From contig DASSZD010000043.1 in NCBI GenBank assembly GCA_035702985.1, positions 1 through 23,702 on the forward strand: 23,702 nucleotides of DNA, read 5' to 3'. The stretch is from JAKAXG01 sp035702985 (GTDB lineage: Bacteria; Actinomycetota; Acidimicrobiia; Acidimicrobiales; Palsa-688). The notes beneath the pieces are model-generated. The model was given only the letters and a program-made list of their open reading frames with translations. It was not told where the DNA came from and made no database searches. Of this stretch, positions 7,776-15,793 are shown piece after piece; position 1 is the first letter of the stretch, and every line of letters begins with the position of its first letter. A program made the translations under genes and the position numbers.

Positions 7776-7969
7776 CGAACCTCGACACGATCCTCCAACC
7801 GGGACCGCCAGACGAACAGAGCCGATGGGCCCGGGCCCGTTTCCCGTCGCCGGATGGTTCCGTCCGGTGCCACCTGCACACGAGCCGGAGGTACCGGACC
7901 GGAGGGACATTCGCCTCTGGTAGCAGCCAGCCGGCAGCGGGATGGTCGGGGTTGACCCGGAAGGTGGTG

Positions 7970-10402
7970 ATGCAGTTGAGCGACGCAGCACCCGTTGGCC
8001 CGGGTGGCGCGTCGGCCGCGCCGGGCCGGTCGGGGAGGACGGCCGGCGTTCCCGGTGACTTCGTGATGTTGACGGCCACGCTGCTCGGCCTGGCGGCTGG
8101 AGGAGCGGCCCGCCTCGGCGGTCAGGTCGAGGTGGCGCACATCCTGTGGGCCCTGACCACAGCCGGCGCGGTGATCCCGGCCGCGTGGTGGGTGGTGGCC
8201 GCCGCCCGCCGCCGTCATCTCGGGGTGGATGTGCTGGCGCTTCTGGCCCTCATCGGAACGCTGGTCGTGGGCGAATACCTGGCCGGTGCGGTGATCGCGG
8301 TGATGCTGGCCAGCGGGCGGTCCCTGGAGGCGTGGGCCGCCGGCCGGGCGACCCGGGACCTGCACAAGCTGGTGGAGCGGGCACCGCGCACCGCCCACCT
8401 CCGTTCCGGGGACGAGGTGGTCGACGTCCCGGTGGGCGAGGTGACCGTAGGCGAACTGCTGCTCGTGAAACCGGGAGAGGTCATACCGGTCGACGGCCGG
8501 GTGGAGTCGGGAACCGCGGTGGTCGACGAGTCGGCGCTCACCGGCGAGCCGATGCCGGTGGAACGGATCACGGGTGAGGAGGTCCGTAGCGGGACGGTGA
8601 ACGTGGGAGGACCGCTCGACATGCGGGCCACGACAGCGGCCGGCGAGAGCACCTATGCCGGGATCGTCAGGCTGGTGGAGGCCGCTCAGAGCGAGGCCGC
8701 GCCGGCCGTCCGGCTGGCCGACCGCTACGCGGTGTGGTTCCTGGCCGTCAGCCTGGCGTTGGCGGCCATCGCCGGGCTGGTCGCCGGGGAACTGGGGCGC
8801 GCGGTCGCGGTGCTGGTGGTGGCCACGCCGTGCCCCCTGATCCTCGGCGTGCCGGTGGCACTGGTGTCCGGGCTGTCGCTGACGGCTCGCCGGGGGGTGA
8901 TCGTCAAGGGAGGCGGGGTCCTGGAGCGGTTGGCGGGGGCCCGGGTGCTGCTGTTCGACAAGACGGGAACGCTGACCGTCGGCCAACCGGTGCTGGTCGA
9001 CGTGGCCACCCGGACCGGTTACGACGCAGCCGAGGCGCTCCGGCTGGCCGCCTCGCTCGACCAGGTGTCGCCGCACGTCCTGGCGGCGGCCGTGGTGCGA
9101 GCGGCCGCCGACCGGCGCCTGGCCCTGACGCTCCCGCAGGGGGTCGAGGAGGTGCCCGGGCAGGGGGTCCGGGGGCAGGTCGGGACGCACACGGTGGCGG
9201 TCGGGAAGCGGACCTGGATCGGCGCAGGCGAGGCCGGCTGGCTGGCGGCGGTGCGCCGGCGGGCGGACCGCGACGGGCAGCTGACCGTCTTCGTGGCGGT
9301 CGACGGCGAGCCGGCAGCCGCCCTGCTGTTCGCCGACGAGATCCGTAGCGATGCGACCCGCACCATCCGCCGGCTCCGCCAGGACGGGGTGCGGAGGATC
9401 CTGATGGTGACCGGGGACCGGGCCGACGTCGCCGAGACCGTAGGCGCCGTGATAGGCGTGGACGAGGTACTGGCCGAGCGCACCCCCGACGAGAAGCTCG
9501 AGGCTGTGGCCGTCGCCCGGGCCGAGGGCCCGACCGTGATGGTGGGCGACGGCATCAACGACGCCCCGGCGCTGGCGCTGGCCGACGTGGGCGTGGCCAT
9601 CGGGGCGAGGGGGGCCACGGCCTCGTCGGAGGCGGCCGATGTGGTGCTCGGGGTCGACCGGCTGGACCGGGTGGGCGAAGCCATCGTCATAGCCCGCCGC
9701 AGCCTTCGCCTGGCCACCGAGAGCGTGCTGGCCGGCATCGGAATGTCGCTGGCCGCCATGGCGGTGGCGGCGGTCGGGCTGCTTCCGGCCACCTGGGGGG
9801 CGATCACGCAAGAGGCGATCGACGTCGCCGTCATCCTGAACGCCCTACGGGCGTTGAGGCCCGTGGCGGCAGCGGGGGAGCTCGCCACCCCCGACGCCGC
9901 CCTCACCAGCCGGTTCGCCGCCGAGCACCGGACGCTGCGCCCCGAACTGGAGCGGATCCGGGCCGCCGCCGATGCCGTCGGGACCCTCCCCGACGACCAG
10001 GCCGTGGCGCAGGCGGCCGCCACCCACCAGTGGCTGACGCAGGAACTGCTCCCCCACGAGCAGGCGGAGGACACCCAGCTCTACCCCATGCTGGCCCGGG
10101 TCCTGGGCGGCGCCGACCGGACCGCCACCATGAGCCGGGCCCACGTCGAGATCGCCCATCTGGTGCGCCGCCTGGGCAAGCTGCTCGATGAGCTGCACGA
10201 GGGGGTCGACCAGCAGGACCTGGCCGAGTTGCGACGCCTCCTGTACGGGCTGCACGCCGTCCTCCGTCTGCACTTCGCCCAGGAGGACGAGAGCTATCTG
10301 TCCCTGTCCGAGGCCGGGCCGCCGCTCGTTCACGGCAGGCAGGCCGTCGGGTCCACGACCGGAACTGCCGACAAGACCCCTGCGAGGAAAGCCGATGGGT
10401 AG
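7970..10402 (+). CDS. P1B-5-type heavy-metal ATPase fused to C-terminal hemerythrin-like domain
   Basis: This 810-residue metal-exporting P-type ATPase has an A-domain T191GEP, a transmembrane metal site T286-P-C288-P, the phosphorylated Asp330 in DKTGT, and the hinge GDGINDAPAL with Asp527. The QEAIDVAVILNALR helix precedes the tail. It has no N-terminal CxxC metal-binding domain. The TPC motif plus a C-terminal hemerythrin-like domain define group P1B-5, whose studied member is the nickel/iron exporter Nia of Sinorhizobium meliloti. The tail (about 645-780) holds H653, H696xxxE700, H725 and H768xxxE772, a full di-iron ligand set. The usual P1B SEHPLA motif reads SPHVLA here, with His369. 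ATG 7970 follows GGAAGG by 5 bases, so I prefer it to TTG 7952. Iron or nickel export sensed by a di-iron site is inferred. Confidence 0.93.
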   Translation: MQLSDAAPVGPGGASAAPGRSGRTAGVPGDFVMLTATLLGLAAGGAARLGGQVEVAHILWALTTAGAVIPAAWWVVAAARRRHLGVDVLALLALIGTLVVGEYLAGAVIAVMLASGRSLEAWAAGRATRDLHKLVERAPRTAHLRSGDEVVDVPVGEVTVGELLLVKPGEVIPVDGRVESGTAVVDESALTGEPMPVERITGEEVRSGTVNVGGPLDMRATTAAGESTYAGIVRLVEAAQSEAAPAVRLADRYAVWFLAVSLALAAIAGLVAGELGRAVAVLVVATPCPLILGVPVALVSGLSLTARRGVIVKGGGVLERLAGARVLLFDKTGTLTVGQPVLVDVATRTGYDAAEALRLAASLDQVSPHVLAAAVVRAAADRRLALTLPQGVEEVPGQGVRGQVGTHTVAVGKRTWIGAGEAGWLAAVRRRADRDGQLTVFVAVDGEPAAALLFADEIRSDATRTIRRLRQDGVRRILMVTGDRADVAETVGAVIGVDEVLAERTPDEKLEAVAVARAEGPTVMVGDGINDAPALALADVGVAIGARGATASSEAADVVLGVDRLDRVGEAIVIARRSLRLATESVLAGIGMSLAAMAVAAVGLLPATWGAITQEAIDVAVILNALRALRPVAAAGELATPDAALTSRFAAEHRTLRPELERIRAAADAVGTLPDDQAVAQAAATHQWLTQELLPHEQAEDTQLYPMLARVLGGADRTATMSRAHVEIAHLVRRLGKLLDELHEGVDQQDLAELRRLLYGLHAVLRLHFAQEDESYLSLSEAGPPLVHGRQAVGSTTGTADKTPARKADG

Positions 10403-10631
10403 CTACTTCAAGCTGGTCGCAGCCGGTCCGGCGTTCTTCCTGAGCGCGTGGCTGCTGATGCTCTTCGCCGGAGCGATCAGCCCGGACGTCGGCATCCGGC
10501 CCTTCGGATACACCACGTCGATGATCGCCACCATCGCCCTGTGGCTGGCGCTGGCCCCGGCCATCGGAGCGATCTCCGGCCGGGCGGGAGGGCCGCGCCG
10601 CCGGGCCCCGGGCCGTCCGAGCGCGCCGTGA
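10395..10631 (+). CDS. Small two-helix membrane protein, 78 residues
   Basis: The ATG at 10395 overlaps the last 8 bases of the ATPase gene and has GAGGA 6 bases upstream (10384-10388). The protein has two hydrophobic helices, AAGPAFFLSAWLLMLFAGAIS and MIATIALWLALAPAIGAIS, joined by a short loop with PDVGIRPFGYTTS. A basic Arg/Pro tail ends the protein. Its TGA overlaps the GTG start of the ABC ATPase by 4 bases, so translation of all three is probably coupled. I do not know the family. Being locked between a metal ATPase and an ABC transporter suggests a small subunit or modulator of one of them, but nothing in the sequence proves it. Confidence 0.72.
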   Translation: MGSYFKLVAAGPAFFLSAWLLMLFAGAISPDVGIRPFGYTTSMIATIALWLALAPAIGAISGRAGGPRRRAPGRPSAP

Positions 10632-11539
10632 CCGGCCCGGTCATCCTTCTGGACGGGTTGACCAAGCACTACGGGCCGCACCGCGCCCTGGAGCATGTCG
10701 ACCTGACGGTCGAGCAGGGCGAGGTCTTCGGGTACCTGGGCCCCAACGGTGCCGGCAAGACCACCACCATCCGGCTGCTGGTCGGTCTGCTGCGTCCGAC
10801 CGCCGGACGGGCCCAGATCCTGGGACTGGACGCCTGGTCCGACAGCGTCCGCATCCACGCCCGGACCGGCTACGTCCCGGGCGACGCTGCCTTCAATGAC
10901 CGGCTGACGGGGCGGGAGGTCGTCGCCTTCTTCGCCGGCCTGCGGGGCCGGCCCGCCGATGTCGCCACCGCCGGTGTACTGGCGGAGCGACTGGATCTGG
11001 ATCTCGACCGGCGCATCCGGGCGCTATCGCGGGGTAACCGTCAGAAGCTGGCGATCGTCCAGGCGTTCATGTCGGAGCCGGACCTGCTGGTGCTCGACGA
11101 ACCAACCAGCGGCCTGGACCCCATCGTGCAAGTGGAGTTCCAGGCGTTGCTGCGCTCCACCGTCGAGCGGGGCGGCACCGTGCTGCTCTCATCCCACGTG
11201 CTCGACGAGGTGCAACGTACCGCCGACCGGGTCGGGATGATCCGGGCCGGGCGCCTGGTCGCCGTGGAGCAGCTCGAAGAGCTGCGCGCCAAGGCTCTGC
11301 ACCGGGTGGTGGCCAGACTCGCCGGGCCCGCCGACCCGGGCGCCGCAGCCCGCATCCCCGGCGTCCGCAACCTGGCATTCGAGGATGGGGTTCTGCGGTG
11401 CGCAGTGCCGGAGGCGTCGCTGGACCCACTGGTCAAGGTCCTGGCCCGCGGCACCGTGAGCGACCTGTCGGTCACCGAGCCGGACCTCGAGGAGATGTTC
11501 CTCACCTTCTACACCGAGCCCGCCTCCGATGCTGCCTAG
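10628..11539 (+). CDS. ABC transporter ATP-binding protein
   Basis: This 303-residue nucleotide-binding subunit carries Walker A GPNGAGKTT (Lys44), signature LSRGNRQKL, Walker B LLVLDEPTSGLDP and H-loop SSHVLDEV. A ~70-residue C-terminal extension ends in VSDLSVTEPDLEEMFLTFY, typical of export-type (drug-resistance/CcmA-like) ABC ATPases that pair with ABC-2 permeases. The start is the GTG at 10628, overlapping the small membrane protein stop (GTGA). The gene overlaps the permease gene by 11 bases, so the two form one transporter. The energy source is cytoplasmic ATP; the cargo is unknown. Confidence 0.93.
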   Translation: MTGPVILLDGLTKHYGPHRALEHVDLTVEQGEVFGYLGPNGAGKTTTIRLLVGLLRPTAGRAQILGLDAWSDSVRIHARTGYVPGDAAFNDRLTGREVVAFFAGLRGRPADVATAGVLAERLDLDLDRRIRALSRGNRQKLAIVQAFMSEPDLLVLDEPTSGLDPIVQVEFQALLRSTVERGGTVLLSSHVLDEVQRTADRVGMIRAGRLVAVEQLEELRAKALHRVVARLAGPADPGAAARIPGVRNLAFEDGVLRCAVPEASLDPLVKVLARGTVSDLSVTEPDLEEMFLTFYTEPASDAA

Positions 11540-12332
11540 CGTCATCGTCCGGGCCGCACGCGACCAGCGCCGTTCCATCCTGGTGTGGACGGCTGCGCTG
11601 GTCGCACTTGTCGCCATGTACGCCGCCGTCTACCCGAGCCTGAAGGGCAATGCCACCTACAGCAAGCTCATCGACGAGATGCCCAAGGCGTACCGGGCGC
11701 TGTTCAGCGTGGCGTCAGGGGCGGACTTCACGACGGGCGCCGGGTACCTCAACACCGAGTTGATGAGCTTCATGGGGCCCTTGCTGGTGCTGCTCTACGC
11801 CGTGGGTGCCGGCTCTGGCGCGGTGGCCGGGGAGGAGGACCGCCACACCATGGACATGGTTCTGGCCAACCCGATCGGCCGGGGAAGCCTGGTCGTGGGC
11901 CGTTACATGGTGCTCGCCGGGGGTGTGATCGCCCTCATGGCCGTGCTGTGGGCGGCGCTCCTGACGGCCGGTGCGGCGGCGGGCATGGGACTGCCGGTCG
12001 GGCGCAGCGCCGCCGCCGTCGGCCACCTGGGCGCGCTCGGCATGCTCTTCGGCGCCCTGGCCATGCTCACCGGTGCCGCGACCGGTCGACTGGGCCTGAG
12101 TCGGGCGGTGGCCGCGTTCGGCGCAGTGGCGGCGTACCTGCTCAACGGCTTCGGGCAGCTGGTCGGCTGGATCCGACCGCTACGCCCGCTGTCCCCCTTC
12201 TACCTCTACAACGGGCACGACCCGCTGCGAACCGGCTTCTGGATGCCGGGGATCCTCGTCTCGCTGGCCCTGACCGCACTGATGGTCACCGCCGCGGTGT
12301 GGGCCTTCCGCCGCCGCGACGTCGTGGCCTGA
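11529..12332 (+). CDS. ABC-2-type transporter permease
   Basis: This 267-residue inner-membrane protein is the partner of the overlapping ATPase. It begins with a short amphipathic stretch and the first helix ILVWTAALVALVAMYAAVYPSL. A large external loop follows (NATYSKLIDEMPKAYRALF), then about five more helices and the end AFRRRDVV. The motif GAVAGEEDRHTMDMVLANPIGR is the conserved cytoplasmic E-x-x-x-x-T-x-x-x-x-L-x-x-P coupling segment of ABC-2/NatB-like permeases. The ATG at 11529 lies within the last codons of the ATPase gene. Substrates of this subgroup are generally drugs, lipids or peptides and cannot be chosen here. Confidence 0.88.
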   Translation: MLPSVIVRAARDQRRSILVWTAALVALVAMYAAVYPSLKGNATYSKLIDEMPKAYRALFSVASGADFTTGAGYLNTELMSFMGPLLVLLYAVGAGSGAVAGEEDRHTMDMVLANPIGRGSLVVGRYMVLAGGVIALMAVLWAALLTAGAAAGMGLPVGRSAAAVGHLGALGMLFGALAMLTGAATGRLGLSRAVAAFGAVAAYLLNGFGQLVGWIRPLRPLSPFYLYNGHDPLRTGFWMPGILVSLALTALMVTAAVWAFRRRDVVA

Positions 12333-12357
12333 GGGGCACGCATTCCGGCGGCCGGCC

Positions 12358-13014
12358 GTGTTCCGGGTGGAGTCCATCGACCTGTCCAGCCCGTGGGCCT
12401 TTGTGGTGGTGTTCCTGCTGGCGCTCGTCGACGGGGTGATACCGCTGGTCCCGGCCCGCACTGCGCTCATCGCTCTGGGAGTCGTGGCCGGAACCGGAGA
12501 CGTTCGGGCGTATCCACTGCTGGCATTGGCGACGGCGGCGGCGTTCGTGAGCGACAACGTGGCCTACTGGATAGGGGCGCGCTACTGGTCGCGCATAAGC
12601 CGGGCGCTGTTCCGCGGGGCGCGCAGCCGCAGGGGATGGGCCTGGGTGGAGGACCGGCTCCGCAGGCACGGAACCGGCCTGGTCGCCCTGGCCCGGGTGA
12701 TACCAGGCGGCCCGACACCGATCACCCTCACGGCCGGGCTGGTCGGGATCCCCAAGCGGAGCTTCCGGTTGGCGGCCGCCTGCAGCGCCGTGCTCTGGTC
12801 CCTGTACGCCTTCGGGATGGGGATGCTCGGTGATGCCGTCACCACCGACCCGTTGGTTGCGCTGCTCGTGGCGGTGGGAATCGCCGCCTGCCTCAATCTG
12901 GCGGCCCGGGGGTGGGTCCGGTACCGGCGCACCCGGTCCGCTCCGGGGCCGCCTCCGGGGCCGGGCGGGTCACGCACTCCTGTCCGGTCCCCGCCCGGAG
13001 CGACCGGTCCATGA
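12358..13014 (+). CDS. DedA-family membrane protein
   Basis: This 218-residue inner-membrane protein of the DedA/SNARE-associated (VTT) family is related to polyprenyl-phosphate and phospholipid scramblases. Family marks are VVVFLLALVDGVIPLVPARTALI, the SDNVAYWIGARYW helix, and the re-entrant ARVIPGGPTPITLTAGLVGIPKRSF segment with its conserved R-x-x-P-G-x-R/x pattern. The essential Arg of LARVIPGG is present. The Pro/Gly-rich C-terminal tail after about residue 190 is variable. GTG 12358 lies 25 bases after the ABC permease, and the stop overlaps the MFS start as ATGA. A role in lipid recycling or proton-motive-force-dependent resistance is inferred from the family. Confidence 0.85.
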   Translation: MFRVESIDLSSPWAFVVVFLLALVDGVIPLVPARTALIALGVVAGTGDVRAYPLLALATAAAFVSDNVAYWIGARYWSRISRALFRGARSRRGWAWVEDRLRRHGTGLVALARVIPGGPTPITLTAGLVGIPKRSFRLAAACSAVLWSLYAFGMGMLGDAVTTDPLVALLVAVGIAACLNLAARGWVRYRRTRSAPGPPPGPGGSRTPVRSPPGATGP

Positions 13015-14285
13015 CCGGAGGGAGGGGGACGTCCCCGTGGACGGATCGCCTGACACGGGCGGCGACATATCCCCTGCGGTTGACTCCCGCAGACGGCGGG
13101 TGGCAGTCAACGCCCTTCGGGCGGCTGGCCATGGTGAACCTGACGTCGTCGGCCGGCGATGCGCTGGTGCTGATCGCACTGGCCGGGTCGGTGTTCGTGA
13201 GCGTCCCCCTCCATGCCGCCCGGGGGCGCACGGCCCTGGGGTTGCTGTGCACGTTGCTGCCATTCGCCGTCGTCGCCCCGGTCATCGGCCCGGCCGCGGA
13301 CCGGTCCCGGCGAGGAAAGCGGTTCGTCCTGTTCCTGGCCGCGGCCGGCCGGACGGCCGCGGCGGTGATGATGGTGGCCTGGCTCCACAGCCTGCTGCTG
13401 TTCCCGGCCGCTTTCCTCAGCCTGGTCTGTTCCAAGACCCACGCCGTGGCCCGATCCGCCCTCGTGCCGGGCTACATTCCCGGCCCCCCGGAGTTCGTCA
13501 GAGCCAATTCCAGGTTGGTCGTGGGCTCGGGGCTGGCCGCCGCGGGAGCCGCCGCCGTGGGCAGCGCCATCTACGCGCTGTTCGGATCGGGTCGGCTGCT
13601 CGAGGTGGACGCCTTCGTCTTCGCTTCCACCGCGGCGCTGTCTCTGATGCTGCCCGCACCGAGCGAGCCCGGCGCGGGGTTGACCGCCGAGGCCACCGGG
13701 CCGGACCGCGGACGCCGCCCGGCGCACGACCTGGGCCGCTCGTCGCTGGTCATGGGCGGAACACGGGCCATGACCGGCTTCATCACGGCGCTCATCGCCT
13801 TCGGGTTCCGGGCGACGGGGACGTCGCTGATCTGGTACGGCTTGGCGGCGGCGGCCGCCGTGGTCGGCAATCTGTCCGGGGCGGTCGCCGCCCCGCGGGC
13901 GCGACGGCTGGTGAGATCGGAGGCCTGGATGGTCGCGCTGTCCTCCGTTGCCATCGCCGCGGCCGCCGCCGCGCTGGTCGTGTCCGGCGCTGCTCGCCAT
14001 CCGTACGGCGCAGTGATGCTGGCTGCAGGAGCCGGGCTTGCAGCCACGGTGGCGAAGAACGCGTTCGACGCCCAGGTCCAAGCGGACGTCGAGGCGGCCA
14101 ACCGGGCCCGGGCCTTCGGCCGCTTCGATGCTGGATTCCAGTGCGGGTGGGTGCTCGCCGCCCTCGTCCCGACGCTCATCGCCGTCCCCATGACAGCCGG
14201 GTTCACGACGGTCGGCACCGTGCAACTCATCCTGGGGGCAGGCCTGATGGTGCATCTGCTCAGGAGACGGGATTACCGGGGTTGA
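13011..14285 (+). CDS. MFS transporter, 12-helix type
   Basis: This 424-residue membrane protein has about 12 helices. It starts with a ~35-residue cytoplasmic segment, then FGRLAMVNLTSSAGDALVLIALAGSVFVSVPL. The loop PVIGPAADRSRRGKR is an MFS motif-A equivalent. ALVPGYIPGPPEFVRANSRL is typical of macrolide-efflux/MFS_3-like permeases, where a P-x-x-x-x-x-x-x-x-A-N segment follows helix 4-5. ATG 13011 overlaps the DedA stop (ATGA), so the two are probably translationally coupled. The frame also opens further upstream, inside the DedA gene, but that part is not protein-like. It probably closes the transport operon; a 161-base gap follows. Substrate unknown. Confidence 0.85.
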   Translation: MTGGRGTSPWTDRLTRAATYPLRLTPADGGWQSTPFGRLAMVNLTSSAGDALVLIALAGSVFVSVPLHAARGRTALGLLCTLLPFAVVAPVIGPAADRSRRGKRFVLFLAAAGRTAAAVMMVAWLHSLLLFPAAFLSLVCSKTHAVARSALVPGYIPGPPEFVRANSRLVVGSGLAAAGAAAVGSAIYALFGSGRLLEVDAFVFASTAALSLMLPAPSEPGAGLTAEATGPDRGRRPAHDLGRSSLVMGGTRAMTGFITALIAFGFRATGTSLIWYGLAAAAAVVGNLSGAVAAPRARRLVRSEAWMVALSSVAIAAAAAALVVSGAARHPYGAVMLAAGAGLAATVAKNAFDAQVQADVEAANRARAFGRFDAGFQCGWVLAALVPTLIAVPMTAGFTTVGTVQLILGAGLMVHLLRRRDYRG

Positions 14286-14446
14286 GAGTGGAAGCATCCC
14301 GCGCCGGTCGGGTCGAGCCCACCGGACCCCGGCGGACGCCCCGAACCCGGCTGCAAGGCACCATGGGGACGCCGACCGGCCCCGTCGACTCCCGTGCCGG
14401 CATGTCTCGTGCCGTGGCGGCAGTCGGGGTGAGGGGGTAGAGACGG

Positions 14447-15643
14447 GTGAACTGGGTGGACGGAATCCTCATCGCCGTCGTTGTGCTCTCAGCGTTGAGC
14501 GGATTCCACGCCGGAGCGGTGGCGCAGACCCTGACCGCGGCGGGGGTATGGGTGGGCCTGATAACCGGTCTCCTTCTGGTCCCGCCGCTGGCCGGCCTGG
14601 CGTCGGGCGCAGCCAGGGCGCCGGTCGCCATGCTCGTGATCCTCGTCTGCACGTTGGGTCTCGGAACGGTCGGCGAACTGGTCGGCGTTCGAGTCCGCCG
14701 GACGCTCGAGCGGCGCCACCTGGGGACAGCCGATGCCCTGATCGGTGTGGCGGTGGGCGCCGTCGCCGCCCTGTTCGCGTCCTGGGTGATCGGAACGGTG
14801 CTGTCAGTCAGCCGTTACCCCAGCCTGAACCGGGCGCTGCAGGACTCCAGCGTTCTACGAGCCGTTGACGGCGTGCTCCCCCCGCTGCCGGACCTGTTCG
14901 CCCGGGTCGAGACCTACCTGTCCAGCAGAGGCTTTCCGGTCGTGTTCGCCGACCTGCCCCCCGGGCTGGTCGCACCGGCCGTGCTTCCCGACGACGCCAC
15001 GATCCAGGCCGCTTTCAAGACGGCACAGCAGTCGACGGTCAAGATCCTGGGACGGGCCTGCGATCTCGTCGAGAGCGGATCCGGTTTCGTCGCCGCCCCC
15101 GGAATGGTCGTGACCAACGCCCACGTCGTCGCAGGGGAAGCCCGCACCCAGGTGATCGACAGCTCCGGTACCCACCGGGGTGACGTCGTCGTCTTCGATC
15201 CCGCTCTGGACGTGGCCGTCCTGCGCGTCCCCGGTCTCGCCGACCCGCCCCTGGCCATCCGCGAGCGGCCGGTGGCGCGCGACACCACCGGCGCCATCAT
15301 GGGCTACCCGCAAGGCGGTCCCCTCCAGGCCACGCCGGCGGCGGTCAACGCCCGCATACTGGCGACCGAGTTCGACATCTACGGAAAGGCCGTCACCACG
15401 CGGAGCGTCTACGAACTCCACGGCGACGTGCGGCCCGGCAACTCCGGCGGGCCGCTCGTGGCCAGCGGGCAGCCCATCGGGACCACGGGTCTGACGCCCG
15501 GCACGGTCATCGGACTGGTCTTCGCCAACTCCACGACCACCGCCCACGTCGGCTACGCCCTCACCATGGACGCCGTCTCCGCGGACATCGCCCGCGCGGA
15601 GCGAACCAGTGCCACCACCAGCACGGGGAGCTGCCTGCCCTGA
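14447..15643 (+). CDS. marP: MarP-like membrane-anchored periplasmic serine protease
   Basis: This 398-residue protein has an N-terminal CvpA-like four-helix membrane domain (residues ~1-130) and a trypsin-fold protease outside the membrane. The triad is His226 (TNAHVVAG), Asp255 (ALDVAVLRV) and Ser333 (GNSGGPL). Spacing follows Mycobacterium tuberculosis MarP (His235, Asp264, Ser343), which is needed for acid and oxidative-stress resistance. Cys205 and Cys396, the latter three residues from the end, match the MarP Cys214-Cys395 redox disulfide. GTG 14447 follows a GAGGGGG stretch (14431-14437). It stands apart from the MFS gene by 161 bases, in which I see no other clear gene. A hairpin follows the stop. 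Confidence 0.92.
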   Translation: MNWVDGILIAVVVLSALSGFHAGAVAQTLTAAGVWVGLITGLLLVPPLAGLASGAARAPVAMLVILVCTLGLGTVGELVGVRVRRTLERRHLGTADALIGVAVGAVAALFASWVIGTVLSVSRYPSLNRALQDSSVLRAVDGVLPPLPDLFARVETYLSSRGFPVVFADLPPGLVAPAVLPDDATIQAAFKTAQQSTVKILGRACDLVESGSGFVAAPGMVVTNAHVVAGEARTQVIDSSGTHRGDVVVFDPALDVAVLRVPGLADPPLAIRERPVARDTTGAIMGYPQGGPLQATPAAVNARILATEFDIYGKAVTTRSVYELHGDVRPGNSGGPLVASGQPIGTTGLTPGTVIGLVFANSTTTAHVGYALTMDAVSADIARAERTSATTSTGSCLP

Positions 15644-15646
15644 GTC

Positions 15647-15666
15647 ACCCGGTTCCCCGGCCGGGT
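15647..15666 (+). terminator. Hairpin after the MarP-like gene
   Basis: ACCCGG (15647-15652) pairs perfectly with CCGGGT (15661-15666) across an 8-base loop, 3 bases after the stop codon. No T-tract follows. The first 14 bases recur exactly 3 bases after the stop of the dehydrogenase at 22853-23623, which supports a 3'-end role. The remaining ~125 bases to the TauE stop hold only short GGGCGGCCA repeats (15681-15700). Confidence 0.45.
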
Positions 15667-15793
15667 CCGGCGGGGCCGGACAGGGCGGCCAGGGCGGCCA
15701 GCCGGCAGGGCGGAGATCACGACATGCTGATGGAGCGCCACCTTCGTGCAGACCGATGTTCGTCCCGGTGGCTGGAGTCCTCCCGTGCAGCGG

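Noticed and set aside
7862..7899. Inverted repeat GTCCGGT / ACCGGAC upstream of the metal ATPase
   Set aside because: Seven-bp arms separated by 24 bases are expected by chance in DNA this rich in CCGG, and the site is not placed on a recognisable promoter.
7952..7969. TTG start for the metal ATPase
   Set aside because: ATG 7970 has GGAAGG at proper distance; the TTG has no ribosome site. The six extra residues are not conserved-looking.
7733..9811. 692-codon open frame on the minus strand
   Set aside because: It is antisense to the metal ATPase, whose motifs are clear. The composition (Gly, His, Arg, Gln, Pro) is that of a shadow frame.
14364..14441. 25-codon ORF before the MarP-like gene
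   Set aside because: There is no ribosome site, and its composition matches the surrounding shadow frame. I see no support for translation.
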